56,749 bases of DNA. Source: an uncultured Bacteroidales bacterium. Its GTDB lineage: Bacteria > Bacteroidota > Bacteroidia > Bacteroidales > P3. A program made the translations under genes and the position numbers. Shown here in pieces: positions 17,306 through 29,100 of this stretch (position 1 is its first letter; every line of letters starts with the position of its first letter). The stretch spans positions 1 to 56,749 of the forward strand of contig ONJQ01000016.1 of NCBI GenBank assembly GCA_900318175.1. Direction: 5' to 3'. The notes under the pieces were generated by a model. It did not search any database and was not told where the DNA came from. It was given only the letters and a program-made list of their open reading frames with translations.

Positions 17306-18601
17306 ATGAAAAAAAGTTTGGCTGATTTTAACCTTTTTTATACCCTTTTCTTCCCCATGGTGCAATTCGGCACCCTGTGTCACTACCGTAAAATCGTGGT
17401 ACGAGGAAAGGAAAACCTGCCCGAGGGCGAACACTACATCCTTGCTCCGACCCACCAGAACGCCATGATGGACCCCTTGGTGGTGCTCAAAGTTCTCTAC
17501 CGGCCCATAGCCTTCCTTGCACGGGCCGACATCTTCAAGAACCCCGTGGCGCGACGGCTCCTCACATGGCTTCGCATCAGCCCCGTCTACCGCATCCGCG
17601 ACGGTCGCGACCAGCTGTCGCGCAATGCCGAGGTGTTCGACACGGCACGCCGCTCCCTCGAACAGGGCATACCCCTCTGCCTCATGGCCGAAGGCACCCA
17701 CAACAACCGCCACCAGCTGCTCCCCTTGGTCAAAGGAATGTTCCGCATAGCCGGCGAGACCCAGCGCGAACTGGGGCAGAAACCCCTCTACATCGTCCCC
17801 GTGGGGCTGGACTACGACCACTACGAAACCCCTTATCACAGTGTGGCCGTTGAGTTCGGCAAGCCCATCCCCGTGCAGCAGTACATGGCCGAATTTATCG
17901 AAAACGAGCCACATGCCCTCAACCACATGCGGGCCGACCTCACCACCGCCATGAAAGCCCTCATCCATCAAGTGAACTCCGACGAGCACTACGACGATGA
18001 ATACGCCTACTGCCACCAGCACACACCCGCAGCCCTGCACCAGCTGGGCCTGCGCAACACGGTGTGGAACCGTTTCGTGGCGCGCCGCCACACAAGCCAG
18101 CAGTTGTCCCACCTCTCCCCCGCCGAGTTGCAACCCCTCTACGAAAAAGGCTCCGCCTTCGCGGCTGAATGTGCCGAAAGGAGGGTCCCGCTATGGTTCG
18201 CCTCCAAATGCCCCCGCAGGTCTGCCACACGATGGGTGCTGCAATGGGGCTTCGAACTGGTGGCACTACTGGTGGCCGTAATGCTCTGCTGGGAGATGCT
18301 CCCCCTGTGGTTGCTCAGCAACCCTATCGTATACCTGCCCACACACCTCATAGCCCGCGCCAAGGTAAAGGACCCGCAATTCCGCAGCTCCATCAACTTT
18401 GGTATCCGCTTTGGCCTCTCGATGGTCTATCTGGCGGTGTTTTTTGTGGTCAACATATGCGTTTTCAACCTCTGGCGTGCCCTCGCCCTGCTTTTCGTTG
18501 GACTGCTGAGTGCCTGGCTGACCCCAAAAATCTTTGTGCTGCTGCGCGACGTATGCTATGGTTGGCGGTGGCTGCGCAAAAGCCCCAAACCCCAGCCCTG
18601 A
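17306..18601 (+). CDS. Membrane 1-acyl-glycerol-3-phosphate acyltransferase (PlsC-like)
   Basis: A 431-residue phospholipid-type acyltransferase. The N-terminal half is the PlsC/LPLAT domain: THQNAMMDPL (about residues 50-59; catalytic His with Asp six residues on, a form I associate with related Bacteroidota proteins), a central region with RRLLTWLRISPVYRIRDG, and LCLMAEGTHN around 130-139. The C-terminal part adds hydrophobic segments (ELVALLVAVMLCWEMLPLWLL; FGLSMVYLAVFFVVNICVF; ALLFVGLLSAWL) predicted to cross the inner membrane, so it is longer than a minimal PlsC. ATG 17306 is preferred; the longer frame from 17291 starts upstream of the -7 box. A clear terminator follows at 18624. Lysophosphatidate is the likely acceptor. 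Confidence 0.85.
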   Translation: MKKSLADFNLFYTLFFPMVQFGTLCHYRKIVVRGKENLPEGEHYILAPTHQNAMMDPLVVLKVLYRPIAFLARADIFKNPVARRLLTWLRISPVYRIRDGRDQLSRNAEVFDTARRSLEQGIPLCLMAEGTHNNRHQLLPLVKGMFRIAGETQRELGQKPLYIVPVGLDYDHYETPYHSVAVEFGKPIPVQQYMAEFIENEPHALNHMRADLTTAMKALIHQVNSDEHYDDEYAYCHQHTPAALHQLGLRNTVWNRFVARRHTSQQLSHLSPAELQPLYEKGSAFAAECAERRVPLWFASKCPRRSATRWVLQWGFELVALLVAVMLCWEMLPLWLLSNPIVYLPTHLIARAKVKDPQFRSSINFGIRFGLSMVYLAVFFVVNICVFNLWRALALLFVGLLSAWLTPKIFVLLRDVCYGWRWLRKSPKPQP

Positions 18602-18623
18602 CCCCTCACCCACGCTGACCCAT

Positions 18624-18658
18624 AGGCTACCGCTGCGTGTTGCAACGGTAGCCTTTTT
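18624..18658 (+). terminator. Terminator after the acyltransferase gene
   Basis: A 9-bp perfect stem AGGCTACCG/CGGTAGCCT (18624-18632 with 18646-18654) followed by TTTT. Confidence 0.9.
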
Positions 18659-18699
18659 GCATGCTCCGCGTAGCTCCACTCCTTGGTACACCCTCAGCA

Positions 18700-18795
18700 C
18701 TCATTTCTTCCACCATTTATCCAATGAAAAAGGAAGAAATGAGGAACAAATATTAGAGAACTGACCTAAAAGGAGCGAAGGAAGGGCGAGAGTGA
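18700..18795 (+). repeat. Dispersed intergenic repeat, copy B (B/C subfamily)
   Basis: Shares CATTTATCCAATGAA and a 29-nt block at 18736-18764 with copy C (28 of 29 identical), then, 11 nt after AGAGAA, the tail GGAGCGAAGGAAGGGCGA. It contains a perfect 10-bp inverted repeat, CATTTCTTCC (18702-18711) and GGAAGAAATG (18732-18741). No coding content. It lies between two convergent genes. Confidence 0.8.
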
Positions 18796-18837
18796 AAGGA
18801 ATATGGTCCGCCATAGGGATTCGGCCCGAGGGGAACG

Positions 18838-20169
18838 TCAGCCCACGGTGACGAGGAGCAGGGTGCGGCTGGCGGGCGTTACGCGGAAGGGATGGGCAGT
18901 GCGACGGCCCACAATCCAGAGTATACGGTCGGAGGCATCGACAAGGAGCATTTGCCGATCTTTGTCGACAAGGCTATATTTGTGGTCGGTGAAGAAGTCG
19001 CTGACAAGTTGTGTGCCTTTCGTCATGCCGAGGGGCTGAAAACGGTCGGCATGACGCCAGTGGCGTAAAGCGAGGGGGAGCTGGAGGGTATCGGCGTCGA
19101 AAAGGGCTTGGTTGGACGGCAGGTGGCGGAAGTCGATGGTGCAGGCGTCCGCCTGAAGGGTTTCGCAATGGAGTGCCACCGAAGTTTCGACAGGGGTGGC
19201 AGAAAGAGGATAGAGCAGCAGGAGGTCGCGGTCGAGGAGCGCCGTGTGGGTAGGCGACTGGAAGCGGCGGCCCGAGGTGTGGCACTCGGCAATGTCCGAA
19301 ACGGTGGAAGCATTGAACCCGTAGGGGCGCAACAGCTCGAAAAGAAGCTGAGAGCGCTGAGCAGGGGTTGGATTGGGCAGGAGGCCGTCAAGGCCATCGA
19401 GACAGAGGCTGACGCGGATGGTGCCGTCCGGCTGTGGCTGTACCAGCCGATGACGGAGGGGCTGAAGCAGGGCAGCATAGAGCTGCTCCACGCCCTGCAG
19501 GTGGGCTATGGTGTTGGCCAAAGCAGCATCCGCCGAAGGCTGGAGCTGTCGCAACAGGGGCAGCAAGGTGTGGCGAACCTGGTTGCGCCGATAGAAGAGC
19601 GAGGCATTGGTGACATCCTCGACATGGTCGAGACCATTGCTGCGTGCGTAGTCCTCAATCTGGGTGCGCCCAAAGGGGAGCAGCGGACGCACCACAAGCC
19701 CCTGAACGGGCAGGATGCCGTGGAGACCGGAGAGACCGGTGCCGCGAAGAAGGTTGATGAAAAAGGTCTCCGCCGCATCGTCGCGGTGGTGGGCAGTAAG
19801 TACGTCAGGGTAGCCATGCGATTGGCAGAGGGTGCGGAACCAGTCGTAACGGAGGTTTCGTGCCGCCTCCTCGATGCTGAGACGATGGGTGGCAGCATGA
19901 GCGAGGGTGTCGAACTGGGCGACGTGGAAGGGGACCTGATAGCGGTCGGCAAGGGCGCGGACAAAGGCCTCGTCGCGGTCGCAGTCGACGGGGCGTAGAT
20001 GAAAATTGCAGTGGGCTACGGCAAAGGGATAGCCAGCCGAGTGCATGAGGTGGGCAAGGACCACGGAGTCGATGCCCCCACTAACGGCCAGCAGCACCTG
20101 CTGCCCCGTAGGGAAGAGGTGCTGCTGAGTGACGTGGGATATGAATTGTTGGAGCAACTTACTTGACAA
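18838..20169 (-). CDS. tilS: tRNA(Ile)-lysidine synthetase
   Basis: Converts C34 of the CAU-anticodon isoleucine tRNA to lysidine with ATP and lysine, allowing AUA decoding; normally essential. The 443-residue protein has the PP-loop motif SGGIDS at residues 30-35, the N-type ATPase body (VLTAHHRDDAAETFFINLLRGTGLSGLHG) and a C-terminal TilS domain ending in FRVTPASRTLLLV. The start is inferred as TTG 20169; no ATG precedes the P-loop and a second TTG four codons on is the only other candidate. It overlaps the end of the 12-kb giant gene by 11 nt, and I see no TAnnTTTG promoter in the 200 nt before it. Confidence 0.95.
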   Translation of the reverse strand: MSSKLLQQFISHVTQQHLFPTGQQVLLAVSGGIDSVVLAHLMHSAGYPFAVAHCNFHLRPVDCDRDEAFVRALADRYQVPFHVAQFDTLAHAATHRLSIEEAARNLRYDWFRTLCQSHGYPDVLTAHHRDDAAETFFINLLRGTGLSGLHGILPVQGLVVRPLLPFGRTQIEDYARSNGLDHVEDVTNASLFYRRNQVRHTLLPLLRQLQPSADAALANTIAHLQGVEQLYAALLQPLRHRLVQPQPDGTIRVSLCLDGLDGLLPNPTPAQRSQLLFELLRPYGFNASTVSDIAECHTSGRRFQSPTHTALLDRDLLLLYPLSATPVETSVALHCETLQADACTIDFRHLPSNQALFDADTLQLPLALRHWRHADRFQPLGMTKGTQLVSDFFTDHKYSLVDKDRQMLLVDASDRILWIVGRRTAHPFRVTPASRTLLLVTVG

Positions 20170-23100
20170 TCATCTTGTGCATGCGGCGTTGCCCGTTGTA
20201 TTCAATACCGTAGTAGTAGACGCCCGCGGACAAACCATCCTTGTTGAAGGAGATGGTATTGCGGCCCTGCTCATAGACGGCTGTGGACTCGTAGAGTGTG
20301 CGACCCACAAGGTCGTTGACGAAGAAGCGCGCTTTGCCACCATAAGGCAGGAAGAACTCAATACGGGTGGTACCGTCGAAGGGGTTGGGGTAGTTCTGTT
20401 CGAGGATGAAGTCGGCGTCTTCGGCCAGAGGAACACCTTCGAAGTAGTTGACCACTTCGATGATTGTGGTTTCATCGTTGGAGGGATTATCGTCGGGGTT
20501 GGACTGACGCATGGTACCGACACCCTTATACTCGCGGTTGGGCTTCTTGGGAATCTTGATGATATTGCCAGTGTTCTTGTCGATGAAGTCACGGTGGATA
20601 GTGTGGCCTGGGTCAAGCTGCCAAGAGTATTTCGGCATTGTGGTCTCGATTTTCTTTCCATCGATAGTAGCAAAGAGGGTGAGGAGGTTGACGTAGGGAA
20701 TCACACCGCCGTTGTAAATAACAGCACGGACACGGCAGGAGTCGGTACGATTCTCCTCAATCTGGATTTTCTTGTATGAGATGTCGACGGAAAGGGGTGT
20801 GACAATGGAGGAAGTATCATTGCGGGGGTTGACATCGTCGGGCACATTGACCCAAACGGTGAGATACTCCCACGGAGCGGAACGACCCGAGAGGGTGTCC
20901 ACGATGTAAACAACAGCGTGGCCACCGGCAGGCAGACCTTCGGCACGGTGGAAGACCACACGTTGGGTTTTGGCCGGGTCACGATCCCAGTAGCAACCCA
21001 CTTCGAAATCGTTGACCACACGGGCTCCGACATTGTCGACAACAATACCCATACGAATCTTGGTCTGGTCACGAGTGTCGATAATACCGGCAGTGGCACG
21101 GACATCGACAATGGAGGACATACCGACGATTTGCCGTGAAATGGTATCGTTGTATAGGTAGACATCGTTGGAATACTTGCACCAGGTGACGAGGTCCATG
21201 ACACCCATTGTGGCACGTTCACGATGCTTAAAGGTGTAGTTGAAATACTCGTTGGAGGCGAAATTACGACCTAAATAGTCTGGGAAGTGAATGTGCTCCG
21301 CAATCGTATCGCCATTGTTGTAGACATAGAAGACGTCGCAGTCCTCAATCTCGTGCTGGCCAAAGTTACGGAGGCGGAGTGTGATGTCGAGGCTGTCACC
21401 TGCAACGGCACTGGTGAGCGGCGAGAGGAGTTCGTGGAGGAAGAGGTCGTGGGCAAGAGGTGCAAGACCGAAAGTGGAAACCGTGGTGTCGTTATCCTTA
21501 TAAACATCGAGCTGTACATCGGTGAAGGCCTTGAGCTGGAAGGTGTCGGGATAGTTGCTGGTGATGATGAACGGGTCGGGGAACTCGAACTCAATATCGC
21601 CGAGAGGACTGATACCCTGCTCGCAATGGGCTTCGCGCGAGAGGTAGGAGCCGTAAGGAATGTAGCTGACGATGAAGTTGGAGATGGAGTCGTAGCCATA
21701 GTTGTGGATGATGACACGCGGATAGACGGTCTGGCCAAACTGCGGTGCAACGGGGTAGGTGATAGCCGTAACACCGACATCAATGTCGCGTTGCTGACGA
21801 CCAAGCTTGAAGTTGTCGATGGCTACACCGTCGCCAAAGCTTGCAGAGGCGGAGGTGGTGGTGGGAGTGGTGTAGACGAAACGGAACTGGAGATCCTGCC
21901 AGAAGTCACCGCTATTGGGCTTGGTGGCAAGGACAACGCGAGTGTATTCACCAGGCTGCGTGTTGCCAGTCCAACCATCTTGTTCATCATACCAGCTGGG
22001 ATTCTGTTCGCGAGGAGCAGACCAACGCGCACCCATATCGTCGAGGGTTACCCAGCGCTTCTCATAGTTCTTGTACTGAATCTTAAGGAAGCTGCCTTCG
22101 GCCATGTTCTTGGAGAGAAGGAACTCGATGGTATCCGCCTTGATGAGTCGGAGGTTGATGATGGGCGTGTAGGCCACACTGCGGTTACCACGCTTGCCAG
22201 TGACAATGGTTTCGGTGCAACTGGTGACAAGGGCGTTGGGCTGCGAGTAGGCCGAGGAGATGTTGGACTTGGCCGGGATGCCACGCTCAAAGTAGTTGCG
22301 CGTGTAGGCATTGTAGCCAGCAGGGATGTACCACTTGTTGATGTCCTGGTCGAAGCTGTCGATGAAACGAGGCTGGACGACATAGAAGCGGTGGTAGCGA
22401 TAGTGGAGGTAGTTGTTGGTGGTGTGGAAGGTGTCGCCATCGACATTGACGAAGCAGAGGAGGTCGGTGGTTCCTTCGTAGAAGTTGATAGAATCCAGAC
22501 GGACAACGGTGCTCATGCCGGGCTCGAGATTGCCGGTCCAATGGATGACACCCGCCTGTTCGGGATTGTTATAATCATTGAAGTTGTAGCTGATGTTGGC
22601 AGAGGTGAGTACGCTACGACCCTTGTTGGCCAGCATGATGTTGACATAATGCTCGTTGCCAGTGACGATGTTGTTGCGGGGGCTCACCACACGGGTGAGA
22701 GCGGCATCGACAGAGTCGAGTTCGACATCCTCCTGGACAAAGAGCAAATACTGCTGCATCTGGCCGTTGGTATGGGCGGCAGCACGATGGATGCCACCAT
22801 TCATGTAGGCAGTGGAGTCGGCATCAACCCATACAAGCATGCGCATATAGCCATAATGGGCGGCATCGGGGATTGTGTAAGGCATCTTGAACTCCCTACG
22901 GCTGCGGACCTTGGCACCATAGACGGTAAGACCGCCGGTGCTCTTGGTGATATTCTCTATGCCCTCGAAATCGTAGACACCATCGCGGTTGTAGTCGATG
23001 ACGATACATAGGCTGGCAGCAGTCGAGGAGTCCATCTCATCCATGTTGTTGGCAACCTCAACAGTGAGGGTGTCATGCGTGCCGCGACGGACAAAGAGCG

Positions 23101-26100
23101 TGGGGATTTCGGCCTGGTTGGGGTTGTAGTTACCCAGCCAGAGGTTGTCGTAGCCAATCATGTCGGGCATGATGTTGTCAAGTTCGTTGAAGGAGACCCT
23201 GGAGATGTCGAATCCTTCGACGCCTGAAGGTGCATACCGATTGATGGAATCGTAGATTGCCTCGGACAGCGAACGGAAGTTGTGGACATAACGGAGGGTG
23301 TCGTTGCCACGCTGCTGGTCATCGGGATGGTAGACCCAAGCATCGAGCGTGAAGTTGACACTGGTGAGGGGCTGGCCTATCTGGAGGAGAGCAGTGTCGA
23401 AGGAGAAGTCGTAGTAGGAGACATTGTCGCCAATACGGCCAGGAATGGTGGCACGGACAGTGTCGTGGACTTCGAGATAGGTGACACGACCATTGGCATT
23501 CATAAACTTGAAGGCAATGGGTATGTTGGAGATGGGCTGGCTGCCGTAGTTGGCCACACGGAGGGTGACAGTATCCTTTTCGAGATAGACACGGCCTGAC
23601 CCTCTGGGCGAACGGACCTCGGAGATGGAGACATCGTAGTTCAGCGGCGGGTTGATGCCGACGTTGATCTGCGAATAGTAGCTGGTGCAGTTGCGGGTGC
23701 TGAGGCAGCTGAGATAGTAGACAGAGTCGTGGAAGTACTGCGGCGTAGAGCTCCAGTGGGTAGAACGTCCGTAGTTGTTGTTACCGTTGTAGAAGAAATT
23801 GCCACTGACGGTGTCACGATGCCAACGGATGGTGCGGTTGGCGTTCTGGGTAGCCCAGAAGTTGGCATAGGTGCCGTAGTCAACCATGGTGTCGTGAGGT
23901 ATGGGCATCTCGGGCGTGTGGTTGGAGGTGATGTTGATGTAGTTGGTAGTATCGGTCAGCGGCTTCTGGTCATACTGGTGATGGATAAAGCCACGGAGCT
24001 TGATAGTGATGTCTCCGATATAGCCCGTGGGATAGAGGTTGGGCTGGATGAGCGAGTCGGCAGTGTTGACAATCTCAGTGGTGATGCCGACGGGCAGAAG
24101 AGCACCGAAAGAGCGGACATCAAGGCTATTTGCGCCAGGGATGTTGGGGAAGCTGGGCAGGGTCTGCGAGCCGGACTGCTGAGCATAGTAGTCGTAACCC
24201 AGATTGAACTGGAAGTCGGCCGGGAAGTCCTTCTTACCCACATTGCGGATGGTGTAGCGGAGAGGCACCTGATACATGCGGCAGTGGAGCGGGTTGACAG
24301 TGCTGTCGAGGGCAATGGAGACAAGCTGGAGGTCGTAAGCAGGATAGAGGAAGACTTCAGCAGTGTCGATATTGTCTTGAGGATGGTTGTCCGTGACACC
24401 AGCAGGCATCTGAAGGACGACAACAACCTTCTGGGTGTCGATGATGCCGATGGGAGAGGGGAGCATGACGCTGTCCTCAAGCAGGGTGCGGAGGGGCAGG
24501 AGGTCGATGGTGCGAGTCTCGGAACGAGGCTGCGGGAAGACATCGGACGTATAAGCATACCACGTCACGTTTCTCTCGGGAGCATCACCGTTGTTGTAGA
24601 AGCGGACACGCACCATGATGGAGTCGGTCTCGATGTTGAACACCTCGGGGTTGGCACCAGTGGTGATGGCAGGCATTTTGGGCTCAACGATTTCGGCAAT
24701 GGCAATGGAGTGAGCAACGCGGTGGAACTCGTAAGCGCCAATGGTAGGTGCAGGAATCTGCGGACGGATTTTGCCAAAGACGTCAGTGGTGACATCGGGG
24801 TTGTACTGTGCATCGCCAGCGAACTGGGCAAGGGTAAGATAGAGACAATTCTGATTGAAGAAGTAGGGGACCTCCTCCTTGGAGTTGTTGTCTCGGCTGT
24901 TGTAGAGTTTCAGTGTGTCGAGTGTCTGGCAGTCGTGTCCACCCCAGTGTGCAAAGAAACGTACGCCGGTATTGGGATTGGGCTCAGCATTGGAGTAGTA
25001 GACGTTGAAGTTCGAGTTGGAGACACAGGTGTCAATGGCCACATAGTAAGCATAGCCCTGGCTCTGGTTATCGAAGATATTGTTGAGCACATGGACATTG
25101 GACGAGTTCTGGCAACGGAAGGAGCAAGTGGTGGGCTGTTTGGTACCACAATTAAGAGAGGCAGTGTTATAATAAACATTGACGTAACGGCAGAGGGAGT
25201 CGACCCAGATGCCAGAGGAGACAAGCTGGGCGGTGGCGGTAGCACCGAGAGAAATCATGTTGTTGTAGATGGCAACACGGTCGATATTGGTACCTTTACA
25301 GTTGTTGACCACAATGCCTCGCTTACCGCCATTGCGCTGGTCGATGAGGTAGATGGAGTTGCGCTGGATGCTGACGCGCTGGCCGTTGGCAACATAGATG
25401 GCCGTGAGAGGCTTTGAGGGCTGCGGGCTGGAGGCACGGATACTGTCGTGGTAGATGTTGAGGGTATCGGTGTTACGGATGTTGATGCCTTGGAACCAGA
25501 AGTCGGTGATAATGTTCTCGCGGATGTTGATATTGTCACTATGGGCATTATCGACGGTGCGGATAGCATAGTAACCGCTGTCGAGTACACAACTGTCAAT
25601 GGTGATGAAGTGGTTGTTGTTGCCCAACAGGATGAGGTTGGCATTGGTTGAGCTACCAGTAGTCTTCTTGGAACGGACTGTACAACCTATGAAGCGGACG
25701 GACTCACAGTTGTTGACCTTGATGGCGTTGGCAAAGACATTGTTATTGCTACCCGTATTGTAGTTGGCGTAGAAATAAATGTTATTGAAGGTAATGTAGC
25801 TGGCGTTTTCGACGAGGAGCACATGGTTGCTGGCATTGGTGGGTGTATGGAGAATCATTGCCTGTGCAGCTGAGCCAGGAATGGTGCGGAAGGTGACTGT
25901 GTTCGTGGCACTGATGCCGGAAATCGGACGATTGAGGTTGACCTGACCCTCGAAGGTCTGGTTGCAAAGTTCAAAGATAACAGGACCATCCACACCTGCA
26001 TTAACCAGGGTGTCTATGGCAGCGGCAAGGGTGGGATAGATGCTGCCGGTGCAGGAACCCACAATGTAATTGCCAGCACAGAAACGGATGTTAAAGGTGC

Positions 26101-29100
26101 GGCGGATGGTGTCGTTGGAAGTGATAGAATCACCGGGGATATGGATTACCGCAGTGACGGTGTGGCGACCAGGAGTGAGCATGGCTCGCAACAGATGGAC
26201 TTCACGCTGATAGCCCAAGGGTAGGTTGTTGGCAGTGCCCGTGGTCTCTCCCCAAACACCACCGTCGATGCTGTAGCGGAGCGTGTAGTTATTGATACTG
26301 CTGTTACCATGGTTGTCAATCTTGACGCTGAGGTCCAACGAATCGCAAGAGGTGAGCGACAACGTGTCAAGCGAAGCGGGCCAAACGATGGTGGCATCGG
26401 TGTCGGGGACGTTGGTAACATTGATACGAATCATGGCTTCGGGGCCTAAGCAGCCCTGAGGTTCAAGGAAACCAAAGGTGATGTCAGGAAGGTTGCCGCC
26501 ACGTGAACCGTTGGCTTGAGCGGTCTGGTCGGTGTTGGCATTCTGCTTGGTGATTACCGTGTTGGGTTGAGCGGTAAAGCGGGTGCTGGCACCGCCGCTC
26601 ATACCTGCTTGATCAAGTGCACGAACCACCTGAACGATGATATTAGAGGTGCCATTCCAATAGAAGGGAGTGTCCAATTTATGGTGCACCCAACCGATGT
26701 TCGAAGCATTGAACGAGAGGTTGGTTGCGCTGTAGACAGGAGTCAAGCCAGAAAGGAAGTCCTGATTCGTAAAGGTTGACTGGGTAGTAGTGCCCATGCT
26801 GATATTATAGTAGGAGAAGTTGAAGGAGCTGACGTTGTTGCCCAAAGATTCCAAGTAGAAGGAGACCGAGCTGATGTAGCCAGCGCCATGACCGGCAGCA
26901 TTGATACGTTCAGCCGTATAGATGTACTGCTCTTTCACATAGCGGGTCTTGGGATTGTAAGGCGAGGGGAAGTTGTTGTTGGACGAAGTGGCCAAATTAC
27001 CAACGTGGGTGCTGGGATCGTCAACCAACCCGATAGTCTGAACATAGAATGTGTCGGGGTGATAGATAATGGGAGTGAGATAGCTGCCTTGGTTGGTGTC
27101 TACCACATCGTGGCGGGCATCGTACCAGATAGTTCCCGTGTGCCCATTCAAACCTCCGGCAGTAAGGGTGAGACGAGTATTATAGTCGGTGGTGACAGGC
27201 GTGGTGACAATGGGGATCTCGGGAGTGTAGCGGGAGAGGAATTCGCCACTCACGGTGTCGTTGACGTTATAGCTGTCGGCTGCGGGAGCATCAATCCATG
27301 CGAGCACACGGAACGTTGTATCGTCCGATCTGTGCATGTTGACAGTGGCAGAGAAGGTGTGGGTGAGAAGAACACCCGCGGCAAGACCACTGATGGAGTC
27401 GCTGCAAACGGTAGTTGCACCGCCGTCAAGGCTATAGTTCACCACGAACGAGGATGCGTCCTGATTACCATAGTTGTGGAGGTCGACTGTGATGGTCTCG
27501 GCGGTGTCAAGGTTACAACCTTCTGCCATCTGGAGATTGTCAATCATCAGGTCGACGGAGGGTCTGTTGATGATATGCAGACTGACCTGAGAACGCAGAC
27601 CGTCGCACCCGTTGTCGAAATAACGGATAAGATTTGACTCCGTTTCACCGAGATGCATGGGAGTTGCGTTGGTGGCCACTTGCCAGAGGGTGGCGGTAGC
27701 GGTTGGTGAAGCATTGGTGGCATTGGTGGGCCAGGAAATGCGACGGGCACCAGCCGTGGGGGTGTTGACAGGGGGCGTCACCTGGCATGCACCCTGAGCC
27801 AAATTGATGGCCGAACCCTGCCATACGGAGGCGGGCACTTGCTGGTTGCCCCAAGTGATGGCCTGCTGGGAAGTAGCGGTGATAACTGAATTGAAAGGAA
27901 CAGCATCAGCGATACCGTTTCCATCGCGGTAGATGATAGCGAAATTGGCATTGTATGCCGGGGTGGCAATGGAGGCTGAGGGAGCAAAGACAGTGCGTGT
28001 CGAGTCAGACGGAGTGTTGTTGCTCTTATATTGCAGCACCAGATTGGCACCCGGCTGGATGGTGACATTGGGAAGGACCCAAATCTTCGCAGCAGCATTC
28101 GACTGCAGAATGATGATTGAATCGCCCTCAAGGTTGGCCGGATAATCGCCCACGTTAGTCAATTCAAGCGCGAAATTGGTCTGGGCATGCATATAGGACG
28201 GCAGGGGGTTGGTAACACCCACAGCGGTGGGTGCACGGCTCACCTGTACCTCAGTAATCTTCACCAACGGGAGATTACGTTTCTGTGAGATATAGAAAGT
28301 GGTGTCGTGATAGAGGCGATCAGTGGTGTAGGAAGGGCCATAGAAGAAGGCGGCGGAGTCGTCCATGCTACGATACCAGGAGATACCGCTGCGCTGCACA
28401 CGTCCGTTGCCCGAAGTGTAGTAGTTGACAGGCCACGTGTTGATGCCACCCGTGGGGGTGATGGTTGCTGTCGAGAAGTAGGGGACGTTCTGGTTGATGG
28501 CTGTGGGAGCAGGGGCGGCATAACGGGACAGGACTGTATAGTAAGCCGTATCGTTCATGTCGTCGGGGTCAAGCGTGCATTTCACCCACCATCTGATGTT
28601 GTATGTCTTATCGGTATTGTTGGGGCCGGAAGGCAGAGCCATGGTGCGCGTGGAGAGGAAATGGATGGTATCCATCGGGCCGCAGTTGCGGGAGACCACA
28701 AAGTTCTGCAGTGGGCCATTGTCGATACTGTAGTATACGGTAATCGGGGTAGTGGCGTTGTAAGTATAAGTTCCGTTACCCGTATTACGGATTGCCACCT
28801 CGACAGGAATAGAGGCCGGGGCACCGCAATAGTCAGGCATCGGAGTCACAAACTCGACAGGAGAGAAGTCGATGGCGAGGACGGACACCTCGTAAGCACC
28901 CATACTGGGAGAGGTCGCATTACGTGGGCTTCCAAACATATCGATTGTAACCTCGGGGACAGGAGTACCCACATTTCGGAGCAGGTCGCTGAACGAACGC
29001 AGGTCGCAAATAGAACCGTTGGTGAAGACAGGATCGCCAGAGACAGAACCTTGGTCGCCCGGCACCGCGTTGCGCCAACCGTTCAGGTTGAAATAGCTGA

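Noticed and set aside
21287-23011. 574-codon open frame on the plus strand
   Set aside because: Antisense to the giant surface-protein gene; its composition mirrors the sense codons, and it has no start context or family features.
22940-26070. Tandem DNA repeats or a CRISPR-like array inside the giant gene
   Set aside because: Repetition is at the protein-domain level with diverged DNA; there are no regularly spaced identical units.
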